From contig JAJOZX010012049.1 of NCBI GenBank assembly GCA_023014485.1, positions 1 through 64,000 on the forward strand: a DNA stretch of 64,000 bases, written 5' to 3'. Below, piece by piece: positions 21,539 to 33,469 of this stretch (positions within the stretch are counted from its first letter, which is position 1; every line of letters starts with the position of its first letter). Below the pieces are notes generated by a model. The model had not been told where the DNA came from. It made no database searches and saw nothing but the letters and a program-made list of their open reading frames with translations. The DNA is from Bathynomus jamesi (lineage: Eukaryota > Arthropoda > Malacostraca > Isopoda > Cirolanidae). The position numbers were made by a program, and so were the translations under genes.

Positions 21539-22110
21539 GTAATAAGTTGTATATAATTTACAAGGTTATTATGGCCCAGAGAATTTGGTAGGATTGTCAG
21601 TTAGTGGAAGTAGGTCAAAGTTACCTTGTAAGGATGGAAGTGTTAAACTCAACAATTATGAATGTTTAATACTTAAATATTGTGTAAATGTTAATAGAAA
21701 CATATGTTAAAACAAGGAAAGCTCGTCATAAAGAGTGACACCAGATGTAGGCTAGAGTGGACCTACAGTAATTCCTAATGATGAACCTGCTTATCCCTGA
21801 TTTTTGTTTGGTTCAAAGTCGTGTGTGTGTCATGCTAAAAAGGAAGGAAACTATTTGATGGGCATACATTTAAAGTATAAGAGCATCTTTTTGGTTATGT
21901 AAAGAAACTGATATTTCATTTCATAGTTTGTGAGGGGTAGACCATTTTCACTGATCAATTTTTTTTATTTGTGAAAATTATTTTGAATGTGTTTAAAATA
22001 TTTAGGAAGCGTTAACTAAATCCAAGTCATTAACTCTAATGATGAGACCTTTCTTGATACTGAGAAAAATCGTTTGTCTTTCGTTCAGAGAATTAATTGT
22101 TGCTCTAGAG
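21539..22110. other. Intron-like DNA after the SET exon
   Basis: Begins with a GTAATA splice donor. AT-rich, no further exon recognised. A continuation of the SET domain (NHS and C-terminal motifs) is not visible before the MITE at 22111. Confidence 0.5.
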
Positions 22111-22661
22111 CAGAGGTCGGGGAACAGGGGTAAATTACCCCAAATGGGGTAAATTTAAAATTTTTTGGGTAATGCGTGCGGTATGAGAGCCTCAGTCGTG
22201 TGTATGGATTATGAAACGAAGAGGTGCTTTTAGTGCTTGACACTTTGTGCTGATATTTTTTTCGTATATTTTTATTTTATTTTGTTACATAAATGTGGCG
22301 TTATTCTAAATTTTAGAATATTACGAATTTACGTCCTGATTTTGATGTTGTATCAAAAATGAAACAGCATCATTTTTCCAAAACCTGAAGTGGAGATGTT
22401 CTGAATGAAATTCTTCAGTTCTTCAATCCTTTTTACTAATTTTGTTTGTGTGCTATTCTTATGCCAGCATGTGTGGCTTTTTTTTTATTTCTCCATAATA
22501 ATGGATCCAATAAACATTTTTTGAATTTGAATTTTTTGTATACCATATGCAACAATTTTAAGAGCAATTGGCTTGCTTTTGTTTACTTTGAAGTCTGGGG
22601 GTAATTTCATTTTACTCAAATAGATTTTTGGGTAATAGCCAAAAAAGTTCCCCGACCCATG
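22111..22661. mobile_element. hAT-type MITE, 551 bp, perfect 8-bp target duplication
   Basis: The ends read CAGAGGTCGGGGAACAGG and, inverted, CATGGGTCGGGGAACTTT. CTCTAGAG lies directly outside both ends (22103-22110 and 22662-22669). Subterminal GGGTAAATT / TTTACCC words occur at both sides. There is no coding capacity. It lies in the probable intron downstream of the SET exon. Confidence 0.9.
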
Positions 22662-22916
22662 CTCTAGAGAGTCTAGAGCATTAAAAAATAAAATGGAAGC
22701 AGATCACTTCATAATGAAGTATTTTCGTTAAAAAAAAAAAGGCTGAAAATTTTGTGTGTGTGTGTGTTTTTTTCAATTAAAGCGAGGTAATTATTTTTTC
22801 TGAGGTTGCTTTGTGAAATTTAGTCAGTTCTTACTTCAACAGTGACTGGTATTTGTATTTGTAAAAGTATTTGTAGAACTGTTTGACATTCTTATAATAG
22901 AGACGTGGGGGGAGCA

Positions 22917-23400
22917 TTAGTTATTACAAAAGAATTTATATAAATAATTTATTTCTTTATCAAAGGATACCCAATTCGAGCGGAGATGGTATGCTCTGTG
23001 AACAAAGATTTTAATTGAATTTACTTTATATTTAAAGGGAATATAACTAAAATAATTAGTACCCAATCCTGTATATGTAGGTTTTCTGTATACCGAAGTG
23101 TGAAAGTTATTATTTTTCTTTGATATTGAAATATCAAGGAAACTTAGCGTGTCATCAACTTCTTTATCTACTGTAAACCTGATGTTTGCATGTTGTGAAT
23201 TCAAATATGTTAAAAATGACTACCTGATCTTGACTATCAAAAAGCATAAATGTGTCATCAACATATCTTCTATAAAAAATAGGCTTAAACTCTATAGGGC
23301 ATTGTTCTAGCCACTTCTTTTCATGGTAGCAGAGGAATACATTTGCTAAGGTGGGTCCCACTGGACCACCACCCATTGCTACTCCATATATATTCGCAAA
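22917..23400 (-). pseudogene. Penelope-like element reverse transcriptase fragment
   Basis: On the - strand the order is YGVAMGGGPVGPTLANVFL, then YHEKKWLEQCPIEFKP, the catalytic box FYRRYVDDTFMLF, and after a frameshift DDTLSFLDISISKKNN and FHTSVYRKPTYTGLGTNYF. This run of motifs (MGSPLGPT, YVDD, FLD, VYRKPT.TG) is diagnostic of Penelope-like reverse transcriptases. The fragment is 5'-truncated at a junction where an inverted second copy begins. The N-terminal RT and the GIY-YIG endonuclease are missing. Confidence 0.8.
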
Positions 23401-23950
23401 CGCTTTCCTTTCTTTTCATGAGGCTCGCTGGCTTCATGACTGCCCCATTTCCTTTAAACCAGTTTTTTACCGTAGATATGTAGATGACACCTTTTTCTTA
23501 TTGCAACGCCCTTCTCAGGTTGACCAATTTTTGAGTTAGTTAAATTCCAAACATCTTAACCATTAAATTCACTGAAGAAGTGGAGCAGAATGCCCAGTTA
23601 GCTCTCTTGGACATAAATATTCGTAAAACTAATAATAATTTTAAAATCTCTGTATCGTATACCGTAAGAAAACTTTAACCGGTCTAGGTACACATTTTTT
23701 CAGAGATGTTCCTTTTCGCTTTAAAGTTAATTCTTTTAAAACTCTTACTGATCGCGTGTCCGTGTATTCAAGATCTGTTCTGGTTATTTTTTTTTCATTC
23801 TGAGATGTGTTTTTTAATTGATTATTTTAGCTCCAATTCTTATCCAAAGGACTTGATTATGAAACATATTCGAAATTATTTAATTCATCATTTTAAACCC
23901 CAACTGCCCGTTCCCACTCTTCGAAAAAAGATATATACTCGTATCTAATT
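23381..23950 (+). pseudogene. Second Penelope-like RT fragment, head-to-head with the first
   Basis: On the + strand: FANAFLSFHEARWLHDCPI, FKPVFYRRYVDDTFFLL, then after frameshifts LALLDINIRKTNNNFKI and LTGLGTHFFRDVPFRFKV. It is the same part of a Penelope-like RT as the neighbouring - strand copy but differs in sequence. It starts at the same conserved segment (PLGPTLANVF region), so the two are joined almost exactly at homologous positions in opposite orientation. Stops and shifts make it non-functional. Sequence from 23950 to 24200 may be its 3' region. Confidence 0.75.
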
Positions 23951-24199
23951 ATCTATGCCATTTTATGGCTATTTGAGCAAAAGAACTGAAGAAGACCTGA
24001 AACACTTGCTCGTATTTAAGGTACGGGTCGATGACCATCGTAACATTAGTAGTCGCACTTCTTTGCCACTGAGTAAACCAGCCAAATCCTCAATCCTCAA
24101 TCCTTGAACGCTGCGAAAGTGTCAACCATCCATTTCATAACAACCTCTCAATTTTAACCACCTTGCAAAATGAAACACACTTGAGAATTATGGAGTCCT

Positions 24200-24200
<1 letters not shown>

Positions 24201-24252
<52 letters not shown>
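24201..24252. repeat. (GT)n-(AT)n microsatellite at the 3' end of LINE copy B
   Basis: A GT run passes into a TA array that directly abuts the T run (poly-A on the - strand) of LINE B. Confidence 0.9.
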
Positions 24253-24255
<3 letters not shown>

Positions 24256-24283
24256 TTTGTATTGGGGCGTTTACCGCCATTTC

Positions 24284-24300
24284 CCGCTATATGGTAGCGG
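24284..24300 (-). other. 3'-terminal hairpin of LINE copy B
   Basis: CCGCTA and TAGCGG pair around a 5-base loop, preceded on the - strand by GATAT and followed by the poly-A tail about 35 bases later. The position matches the hairpins of copies A, C and D. Confidence 0.65.
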
Positions 24301-27300
24301 ATATCATGGCGAGGCGGAATACGAGAAAGAGAAACGGAGACGGAGAAAAGGCACTAGAAAAGAGGAACAGCGGACTACAGGTGAGAAGCCACCTAAAGCT
24401 CAGATAGGATGCGAGATTGGGAGAGGAAGAGGAAAAGACGGTCAAGCGAGAAGAGAGGGCTCTCAGCGAGCATAAGGCGTAAACGTTCGGGGAGGGGGAA
24501 TCAGAAAGGAACGGAAAAGCGCGACGACGTACTGACGACAGGGTTGGGCATTCCACAAGGATGTGAGAGACGGTGAGGGGCGACTGGCAGGAGGCGCAAC
24601 GAGGAGCCTCCTGCCGGAACATAAGATAGCCGTGCGTGAGGCGCGTATGGCCGATGCGAAGCCGCGCAAGGACGACCTCTTTGTGTCTGGAGCGGTGGAA
24701 AGAGGACACCCAATATGACAGACGGGGGCGGATGGACCAGAGTTTATTTCCGGTGGCATCGTCCCAGGACTGTTGCCACATGCGATCGTAAAAGGAACGA
24801 AAGACCTGCACATAGTCTGAGAAGGGGAGCGGGCGGGGGAGGGGAGGCAGCGAGGCGGCGGACCGGGCTAAGCGGTCCGCCGCCTCATTACCGGAACACC
24901 AACATGGGCGGGAACCCAGCAAAAGGTGACCGGATCCGGTGAATGGTGTGCAGGACATGGTACTCCTGTTGAATAAGCGTACGAGGGGGTCCGGGGAATC
25001 ATAGCGCTCGAGCGCCTGAAGGGCGCTCAGCGAGTCCGAAAAAATGGTACAGGAGGACCGCGAACAACCCGATACCAGACGGAGGGCTTCCAGAAGGGCA
25101 AAGAGCTCCGCGGAAAAGATGGAGGCCTGAACCGGCAGGGGGATACCCCGGGAGGTAGGTGACAATGACGGAGAGAAGACGGCGGCCGCGACACCTGCAG
25201 GGGAGCGCGAGCCGTCGGTGTAGACGGGAACGTCGTCCGAATGGACGGGAAGATGGGCCAGAAAAGAAGACCGGAGGAGGCAGGAAGAGACTCCTTACGC
25301 AGGCCACGGAGCGCCTGGCAACGGCAGATAGGGGTGGTCCGCCAGGGGGGCGACAGATCGAAGGAGAACGGCAGAATAGAGGGAGGGGGGATCCCCAGGG
25401 ACGAGAAAATCTCGGCCAGAGAGGCAGCGAAATGCCACGTGTCAGGCCGGGGTAGCGCCTGGGAGATCGCGGAGAAGAGTAGAGAGACTTCGGGAGGCGG
25501 CAGATGCGAAGGTAACATTTCGCCATGAGAAGGCCCCGGCGAAGGGCCAGGGGGGGGTGTCCACAGTCCCTGAAGACTAGCGACAGGGGACGAGCGGAAG
25601 GCACCCGACGCCAGGCGAAGGCCACGGTGAGAAGAGGATCCAGCATACGGAGTGCCGGAGAGGAGCGGAACTGTAACCACACAGCCGTAGTCGACACGGG
25701 ATTGCACCAGGGAGGTGTACAGGCGCAGCAGAGTACGCCTGTCCGCCCCCCAGGTCGTGTGGGACAGATGACCCAAAAGGGAGAGGGTGCGGCGAGATGT
25801 TTGCCGCAACCGCCTAAGGTGTGGAACCCAACCGAAAAATCCGTCGAGGGTCATACCCAGGAATCTAACGGATGGACGAGGGGAAGAGGAGTGCCGGCAA
25901 AGGGTAAGAGCGCAAGGTATGCGACAGACGGAGGCGCCGAGGACGGAAAAGCATACTGGAAGACTTAGAGGGTGAGAAAGCATAGCCAACCGAGGACGCC
26001 CAGCGAACCACCGCATTGATGGCTAGCTGGAGCCGACGTTCAGCCAAAGACGGGAGGCGGCCAGAGCAATAGATAGCCAGGTCATCGGCATAGAGGGAGC
26101 TACGAACGGATGTAGGCAGGACCGTAGCGACTGTGTTCATCACGAGTGAGAAACACAAGACGCTAAGGACACTACCCTGAGGGACACCCTCCTCCAACGG
26201 AAAGCGGTCAGAGAGGGCAGAACCGATGCGGACGCGGAAAGAACGGGCGGACAAGAAGTTATAAATAAAGGAAGGGAGAAAGCCTACGAAACCCAGGGAG
26301 CGTAAGCAGTCGAAGACCGCGCTCCGCCGGGTAGTATCGTAGGCCTTCTGGAGGTCGAAAAAGACGGCGAGTACAAATTGACGCCGGGAGAAAGCCTCCT
26401 GCACGTCATGGCTAAGGAGAAGGAGGGGGTCGGTGGTAGACCGGAAGCGCCGGAAACCAGCCTGGGTAGCAGGGTACTGGTCACTCGCCTCCAAGGTAAA
26501 GGACAGCCGCGAGGCGACCATCGCCTCCATCACCTTGCAGGCACAGCATGTTAGGGAAATGGGGCGATAGTTCGACGGGAGTGAGGGGTCTTTATCGGGC
26601 TTCGGGATGGGGACGACGATGGACTCACGCCATCGGTCCGGAAATGAACCCTCCAACCAAATCCGGTTATAGAGGTCCAGTAGAAAGCTGAGAGCAGAGG
26701 GGTGGAGATGCCGTAAAAGGTCATAGGGGATATTATCGGGGCCGGGGGCGGAGGAGCGTCGGGGGCGGAGGGCCTCCCGAAGCTCTGTCATGTGGAAGAG
26801 GTGATTATAGGGGTCATTCCTATGAGGTGGAAATTCCGGTGGGTCGCGGCGGGAGTGGGGGGAATCGGAACCGGAGATGGCTGCAAAGTGCGCCGCGAGT
26901 GCGTTCGCGACGGCCTCCGGATCGGACACGAACTCGTCGTCCCCGACCCGAAGCACCGGGGGTCGAGGGGGGACACGGGTCCCCTCAAAGCTACGCACCT
27001 TGCGCCAAACAGTCAAGGGGGCAGTCGAGGAGGAGATCCCGGACACGTAACTCCGCCAGGAGGTACGCCGGGCCAGTTTCAGGACCCGACGGGCCACTGC
27101 CTTCAGGCGCCGAAATTCTATCTTGTGCTCCAGCTGGCGGGTCCGGTAGAAGCGGCGGCCGGCACGGCGCCGCTCCTGAACGGCATGGGAGCACTCTGGG
27201 GTCCACCATGGGACGCTTCGCGGTCTGGGGGAGCCAGAGGTACGGGGGATGCAACTGGCGGCAGCCGAGAGGATCTTACTCTCGAGGAAGGCGAGGGCCT

Positions 27301-28087
27301 CATTGACGGAGGGAAAGGCAGGAATTGATGGCGAGATCGCCGTGCCCCTCGCGTATGAGGCCCAGTCTGCTCGGGCGAACAGCCAGCGCGGGCGGACAGA
27401 GGTGGGGGGGAGGAGACGGGTCGGGGTAAGACACACTGGGAAATGGTCACTGCCGGAAGAATCCGGCAGGACCTCCCAGGTGAACTCCGTCACGATTTCG
27501 AGGGAAACCAGGGAAAGGTCGATACAGGTGAAACTGTCATGGGCCGAGTGAAGGCAGGTTGGGGAGCCATCGTTCAGAAAGGTGAACTCGAGCTCGTCCA
27601 TAAGGGAGAGAAGGGTCCCGGAGAGAAAGGTGGAGCAAACGTCCCCCCAGGCCGGGTCCCGACTGTTGAAGTCCCCGAGAATCAGAAAAGGGCGGGGAAG
27701 CTGGAGAATTAGGTCACGGAGAGAATCGGGTGGAGGGCGTACGTTAGGGGAGAGGTAAAGAGAGCAGACCGTGAGCTGGCGCCCCAAGAAAAGGCGCACG
27801 GCCACAGCTTGCAGGACTGTACGGAGCGGGAGGGGGCGGAAAGGGACGGAGCGGTGCACGAAGACCGCGGCGCCCCCCCCCCCGCCCCATCGAGAGGCGG
27901 GGAAGGGAGCCCGCAGTAACCGGACACTCGAGGGAGGGAACGGGATCCCAGAATCGTCTCCTGAAGGCAGAAACACGCCGGACACCTGGAGGCCAGGAGA
28001 GAGGAGAGACTCTCGAGGCCTACCAGGAGCCCGCGGATGTTCCACTGCAGGAGCGAGGTATAGGGAGGGGTAGGAAGGTCAGCGTAA
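24287..28087 (-). pseudogene. LINE copy B ORF2 (endonuclease-RT-RNase H), frameshifted
   Basis: Read on the - strand: endonuclease start (LLQWNIRGLLVGLESLSS), ILGDFNSRDPAWGD and SDHFPVCL; reverse transcriptase with PGPDNIPYDLL, NYRPISLTCCACKVMEAM, FFDLQKAYDTTRRS, EGVPQGSVLS and YADDLAIYC; RNase H with FSDSLSALQALE and GNEAADRLAR; and a C-terminal LARLRIGHTRLTHGYLM plus CASC...ILVECP. The long open block 28045-25865 carries most of endonuclease and RT. The frame breaks near an 11-base G/C run (27871-27886), after the YADD region near 25920, and around 25690 and 25170. Without these the protein would be about the length of copy A ORF2. Confidence 0.85.
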
Positions 28088-28094
28088 AGGATGA

Positions 28095-30197
28095 TTATGG
28101 GGTGGGTGGGCCGATCGGGCGGCCCGAGATTAAAGATGGAATCGGAAAGCCCCGGAGTTCAGTGAGGGACGCCGAACGAGGGCGAAGGCGAGGGTCCCCC
28201 CGACGAGGGGGCGATGTGGAACCAGACGCCGGCAAGTCCTCCAGAGGAGGAGTCTCCCGGACGTCCGGGGGAGAGCGATGCAGAGAAGGGGATGTGAGAG
28301 GTATCCAGAATGCCCCTCCCTTCACCGGAGGTGCGGGGGAGGCAGGACTACGAGGGGGAGTGGAAAATAATACCTCACCCAGAGGCATTGGCAAGTCGAG
28401 GAGAGAGATGGGGCGGGTCAAACGCGGGGGCGTGCACGTCCCACCCACGCCGACCAGGCGGGCGAGTTCCCCCTCCAGTGGGTCCATCGACCGGGCCGGA
28501 GAGGGGTGTATCTCAGCCTCCACCACGAGGGCCGACGGGGACCCCAGGGGGGAGCGTGCATAACGGTTGCGCAGTGGGGACGGTGAGGACACCGGGGCGG
28601 TAGGGCGAAAGGGGCGTTTGTGTTGAGGAGAGGAAGGTGATGCGAGGCTTATGGCGTCGAACCTTTCGGGGTCACCACTGGCGCGGCGCTTGCGGCCCCT
28701 ATCCCTCCGTCGTGCGGCCCGCGTGGGTGACGGCGGGTCACGATCCGGAATGGGGGTGGCCGAAGGCGCCGGTGGAGAGGGCGTAGAAGGGGCAGGGGGG
28801 GTTGCCGACGAAGCATCGGCGTTCGCGGAGGGAGCACGTGGGGACGCGCTGGTGGTACGGGGAGCCGCGGTAGGAGTCCGCTGGGCGGCAGAGGATGGAC
28901 TGGGAGTAGCGGACACAGTGGGTGGAGGCGCGTTGGGAACCGCCGGTGAGGACGGGGTCCGGGAACGGAGAGCCTCGGCGTACGAGGCACCACGCCGGGC
29001 CTCGCCGCCACGCAACCGCTCCCGCGCCTCCCGAGCGCTGAGAAACTCTGATGAACAGAGGGCCCGAACCTCCCTTTCAAAGAGGAAGGACGGGCAAGAG
29101 CGGGATGAAGCAGGGTGTGGTCCATGGCAGTTGGTGCAGGAAGGCGGAGCAGTACAGGGCAAGGGGTGGGGAGGGCCGCCGCAGCGGACACACAACGGGG
29201 CCGGCTGACGGCAGGAGCTGCTCACGTGGCCAAACCTATTACACTGAAAACAGCGCGTAGGATCTGGCACGTATGGTCGTACTGAGAATTCGCACGCTCG
29301 TCTCTCACCAAAGCCCCAGAATACCGAAACGGGGGGCACCAGTGAGTCGAAAGTGAGGAGCAGGCGAGGAGAAGGGGCAGTTGGGGACCGCGATCTGTCG
29401 GGAAAGCGGTACACCCTCACAACACCCTGGGAGGCGAGGTCAATCTGGAGGTCTTCCACCGGGATGGGTAGAAGACGAGCAGCGTAAATTGTGCCCTGGC
29501 ACTGATTGAGGCGGGGGTGGGGAGTCACCGTGATCCCGCAGCCCAGGACATCGGGGATAGCGAGCAGAGAGGTGGTTTCGGCAGAGGAACGCGACCTTAT
29601 CAAAATGGAGCCATCCCTCTGAGGCCGAAGGTCAAAACGCGCCGTCCCCGTCTTCCCATGGATCGCTCGAAAGAGACGTTCATGGTTAGTGGGGAGGGGC
29701 TTGGAGGAGGAGGGGCGGAGGACGAGGAACTTGTCCATCGTCCTAAGGCCGAGTGAAGCCGTCTGGCCAAACACCACCGGAACTTCGAGGGGGCGAGAAG
29801 ACGAGAAAGGCGGACGGCGACGTCGGGTCCCACGTCCCCCAGGGGCCGAGGGGGCCGGGGGCGATGAGGCCCGACCGGAGTGGGAGGCGACCGGGGCCGC
29901 GGGCCTCCCACCTGAGGGCGAAAAAGCAGGTGGGTCCCTATCGGGACGTGGAATATGGGGGGATCCAGGGGTCGGGGGGTCCACTGCAGGTCCATCCGCT
30001 ACTGGCGGGGGTCGGGCAGCGGCGCCACGAGCCTGGGGAAGAGAGGGAGAGGAGGCGTCGGCAAGAAGAGCAGACGGGGTGGGCGAGGGCTGCCGACTGC
30101 CCTTACCAGACCCACGGTCCAAAGAGGTAGTCAGAGGGAGGTCAGATGCACAAGCCGGGTCGTCAACGAGGTCCATTAGAGTTGTAAGCGTTTCCAT
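28095..30197 (-). CDS. LINE copy B ORF1, gag-like protein, intact
   Basis: A 700-codon open frame starting METLTTLMDLVDDPACASDL encodes the RNA-binding protein of LINE copy B. Near residue 330 it has three Cys-rich knuckles: CFQCNRFGHVSSSC, CVRCGGPPHPLPC and CTNCHGPHPASSRSC. The flanks are Pro/Ser/Ala-rich, and a basic stretch (RRRDRGRKRRASGD) lies near residue 500. The start ATG follows an AT-rich leader (AATAAAAATTTTCT). The same start is kept in copy C. ORF2 begins within about 10-50 bases after the stop. It is the only intact ORF1 of the B/C pair, so this copy may be young. Confidence 0.85.
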   Translation of the reverse strand: METLTTLMDLVDDPACASDLPLTTSLDRGSGKGSRQPSPTPSALLADASSPSLPQARGAAARPPPVADGPAVDPPTPGSPHIPRPDRDPPAFSPSGGRPAAPVASHSGRASSPPAPSAPGGRGTRRRRPPFSSSRPLEVPVVFGQTASLGLRTMDKFLVLRPSSSKPLPTNHERLFRAIHGKTGTARFDLRPQRDGSILIRSRSSAETTSLLAIPDVLGCGITVTPHPRLNQCQGTIYAARLLPIPVEDLQIDLASQGVVRVYRFPDRSRSPTAPSPRLLLTFDSLVPPVSVFWGFGERRACEFSVRPYVPDPTRCFQCNRFGHVSSSCRQPAPLCVRCGGPPHPLPCTAPPSCTNCHGPHPASSRSCPSFLFEREVRALCSSEFLSAREARERLRGGEARRGASYAEALRSRTPSSPAVPNAPPPTVSATPSPSSAAQRTPTAAPRTTSASPRAPSANADASSATPPAPSTPSPPAPSATPIPDRDPPSPTRAARRRDRGRKRRASGDPERFDAISLASPSSPQHKRPFRPTAPVSSPSPLRNRYARSPLGSPSALVVEAEIHPSPARSMDPLEGELARLVGVGGTCTPPRLTRPISLLDLPMPLGEVLFSTPPRSPASPAPPVKGGAFWIPLTSPSLHRSPPDVRETPPLEDLPASGSTSPPRRGDPRLRPRSASLTELRGFPIPSLISGRPIGPPTP

Positions 30198-30700
30198 AGA
30201 AAATTTTTATTGTAGTTTCGCGCCCGGGGCCGCGGGGAACCGATTACCCGGGGCCCAAGGGGACCAAGCGCACGCCGGCGGGGGTGGGTGCCTCGTCCCA
30301 TGCAGGTACCCCCGTTTCAAAAGGGGCCCTTGCAGCGTCGAGAGTTCCCCCCCGCCGGCAGCAAAGACCAAGGCCCCCCAGGGTCCCAGGCCTGGGCACC
30401 CTACCAGCCAACTTAGTCCCGCCCCGGCCTTGGGGGCGAGACCCCAGCGACCAGCCCCGGCAGCCCACGGGGCGCGCGAAAGTGAACAGAGAAAGCAGAA
30501 AAAACAGAGGGGGCAAGGAAGAGGGTAAAGAGGGGAAGACAGGAAAGAGGGGGCTGTAGGATAGCAGGGTATGCTAAAAGTCCACTTCGCAACCGGGCGG
30601 GGACCCGGCAGGGCCCCCAGCCGCGGCTGACCCCCCTCGCCACATGGAGGCAGGAGCCCGCGGGCGATCCACCCCAGAAAGACCGCCCGCGGGGAGGGGG

Positions 30701-30721
30701 ATATATATATATATATATATA
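30701..30721. repeat. (TA)n microsatellite at the 5' end of LINE copy B
   Basis: A TA array abuts the first bases of LINE B (GGGGAGGGGG on the + strand). Together with the array at 24252 it brackets the LINE. Confidence 0.9.
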
Positions 30722-31052
30722 CGACAAAAACCGAAGTTAAATGACTATAATTCTGCGTATAAATTAAACATAGTAAGTTAATATTTTATGTATACAAACA
30801 TATTGTAATTTACTTGTTTTCATTTGATTTTATGTAATTATTAAACTTAATTGAACTTGAGGACAGTGCCCGAGTGCCGTTATTGTTTTTTGAAAGTATT
30901 TTATAACTAAATTAATTATGTACCTTTCTAACTAGTTTTGCGTAATTTTATCTTTTATTGTTTTAGCAACTGATGATGGGAGTTTGACTTCCGAAAAGTC
31001 TGATATTCAGTCTTCATTATGTTGACTTGTTCATTGATCATCTTTTTTTATT

Positions 31053-31053
<1 letters not shown>

Positions 31054-31089
<36 letters not shown>

Positions 31090-31106
31090 TGTATATGTGT
31101 GTGTGC
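31054..31106. repeat. (TA)n-(GT)n microsatellite
   Basis: About 17 TA units followed by TGTGTGTGCGTGCG. No element is attached to it. Confidence 0.9.
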
Positions 31107-32424
31107 GTGCGTCCGCACGCAATCTGGGAAGCTGTGATAGTGTATAGTTAAATAACCAATAAGTTTTAAAGTATGTAGCGTAATATTGGTGCCATTTCCG
31201 TTCGTAGTGAAAGGGAAAGTAAAAGTACTTGTCATGATGTTCTTAATGAAAGAATCTATGGCCAGAGTTTATTGGTTTACATATTGAGTGAAATAGGTGT
31301 TAAGGGCTGCTAAATGGAGGTGAAGAATGTTTTCTATTAAAATTGAATACAAAAAGGTAAATCGAGAAACTGATCCAAACGAATGTTTATTGCTTCTGAT
31401 ACGAGAATATTAGTAAAAAATATATCTGTATCGAAAGTTGCCATGAAATAGCTGGAAGCTCTTAATTGGTACGGGAAAGTTTAATATATTGGTTAAATGT
31501 TAACTGGGATTGAAGAGAATTGGACGAGAAATTTTGCACCATTAAACCAATAGTTATTGTTTGAAAATATGAGTAGAATTGCTCTAATTTATAAATCCGG
31601 TTTATGGGTTTTTGGGAGTAGAAGACAATCCGGGAGAGATATAATAAATCCAAACTCTTAAATGGGTCGTCGATTTTTGGAAGACCGTATTTGTTCGTTA
31701 TAATTTTATTTGTGACCTTTGTTAGTAGGCCTATATTGCTCTGCAGTGTAATGGTTGACAAAAGTAGAGGAATTTTAATAAATTTACATATAGTGAAGAA
31801 GAAGAAAAACAAGAAGACTTGAAGAAACATTTGGAGAAAAAAGTCATTCTGGAAAGAAGATAGAAACTGCAAAGGTCTTTCTGGTGGAATGACTGGTAAT
31901 ATGGAAGGTAAGAATGGCGATGTGTTTGTGCAAGGTGAACAAATACCATTAGATTTAAAGACTATTTTCGCGAATTGGTAGGTGGTAGATGAACGGTGGA
32001 CAACGGATACAGTTGATTTTGGTCGGGTATGTACAGAAGTGTATACCAGGGAGTGCAAGACATCAGAGTAGAAGTAGTTGAACGAATATTCAAGCGGAAG
32101 AAAGGAAAGTAAATAGGAAGTGATGGTGTATGTAGTGAAATGACCAAATGTGGAGGTAGAGCAATGGTTTCATGGCTGTGGAAGATGTAAAAAAGGATGG
32201 GAAAGTGGGTGTATACCAGGTGATTGAATAAAAACTAATTATACCACTGCATAAAGATTGAAGGTAAGAGTAACATCATTTGAACATTTCGTAAATTGGT
32301 ACGTTTTCGTTATTTACCCGCAATTTATTTTTATTTGTCTGCCAATTTTTTAATATTTTTCTGCTGTTGTATATATCTTTTTTCCATATAATTACAAGGT
32401 TAATTGAATGCCAGGTTAGGTCAA

Positions 32425-32520
32425 CTGTATGCCCTTGACAATTGGTTAGGTTAAGTTGTGATATTTTCATTAGTTTTAACGAAAATATCACGACTGGTTC
32501 TAATTGTACGCCCTTAAATT
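32425..32520. repeat. Foldback repeat, copy 1 of a dispersed family
   Basis: GGTTAGGTTAAGTTGTGATA, TTTTC, a short loop, then AACGAAAATATCACGACT form an imperfect hairpin. The outer arms share TCAACTGTATGCCCTTGACA with GTACGCCCTTA. The same words recur at 44590-44700 and 50352-50481. Confidence 0.6.
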
Positions 32521-33469
32521 TACGAGAACTACATCGTTTGACAGCTACTACAAAGGACACCATTGATTGACTCAAGAAGCATGGGCTACTATTCACCGAA
32601 AAAAATATATTTAACCGCTTAATATGTGGGTAAATGACGAAAAAGCGCCCGGAAATGTAATCTAAAATTAAATGAACCTTCCCTCCCCCCCACATTTCGT
32701 AAATCCAATGTTTAAAATGAACCCACATAGCCTCCAAAGTGTGGATACTAAATTTTAATACATTTACTGAACAAAAGTGAAGCTGAATGCGTGAACAATA
32801 GGTTTGCCTTGTCACTTTATAGTAAAATGGAGTTAAAGGGTAATGAAATTAGATTTAAGTGGTGCAATTTAATTTTGAGGTTGAATTTTTTTTTATTTCT
32901 TTAATATACACACAATAACTCAATAAAATAAAAAATGCAAAAAAAGACATTTCAAACCAGTTTCAAATATTAGGATAAGGAAACAAAAGCCGAAAACTAC
33001 GAATACTTTAATTGATGAAGTAAATTTTAATTTCTCTATTTACATATTTACAAAAGGTGTATTATTTCTTTAAAGTTCTTTTTCAATGATGAATTCGAAG
33101 CAAAATTTTTTATGCCTTCAAAAAGATTTCAGTGATCCTTTTCGTTTTTTCCCTTCTCTGAGGTTACATTTCGTCACAGTTCAATGATTGTCTTTGCATT
33201 AAATTGGTGGTTTCATCCTCATTCCATTTTCGTTCCATATCTTTTCTACTTTCCTTCTCTTACTCCAACTTGTTTGACTCCTTCATCGTTTTCCTCTTCT
33301 CACCTTTTCTCCATTGAAATAGTTTTCGCCATTTTCGCCATTTTCCCTTTTCACATCTTTTCTATTACTTTTCAATGGCTCCTGATTTTTCATACTTTTC
33401 TTTCAAGTTTTGTCTTTATCTTCTTTGCTCTTCAAAAGCTCTTTCTCTTAATGTTTCTTCCTCATATTC

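Larger units (their letters stand above)
24253..30700 (-). mobile_element. I-group LINE, copy B (full length)
   Basis: GC-rich full-length LINE read on the - strand. Its 5' end (CCCCCTCCCCGCGGGCGG) abuts a TA array at 30701 and its poly-A tail abuts a TA array at 24252. It has an intact ORF1, an ORF2 broken by a few shifts, and a 3' hairpin (CCGCTA-loop-TAGCGG, 24284-24300). It belongs to the same family as copy C, with which it is near-identical over long stretches, and is more distantly related to copies A and D. Antisense open frames throughout reflect its GC content and are not genes. Confidence 0.92.

Noticed and set aside
25159..30559. Long + strand open frames opposite LINE copy B (and similar shadows in copies A, C and D)
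   Set aside because: They are antisense or off-frame to ORF1/ORF2 and arise from high GC content; products are Arg/Gly-rich without motifs.
30967..31025. Acceptor followed by a 19-codon frame with TDDGSLTSEKSDIQSSLC
   Set aside because: DATDDGSL-like wording recalled the SET-domain continuation, but the phase does not fit the SET exon donor and no NHS motif follows.
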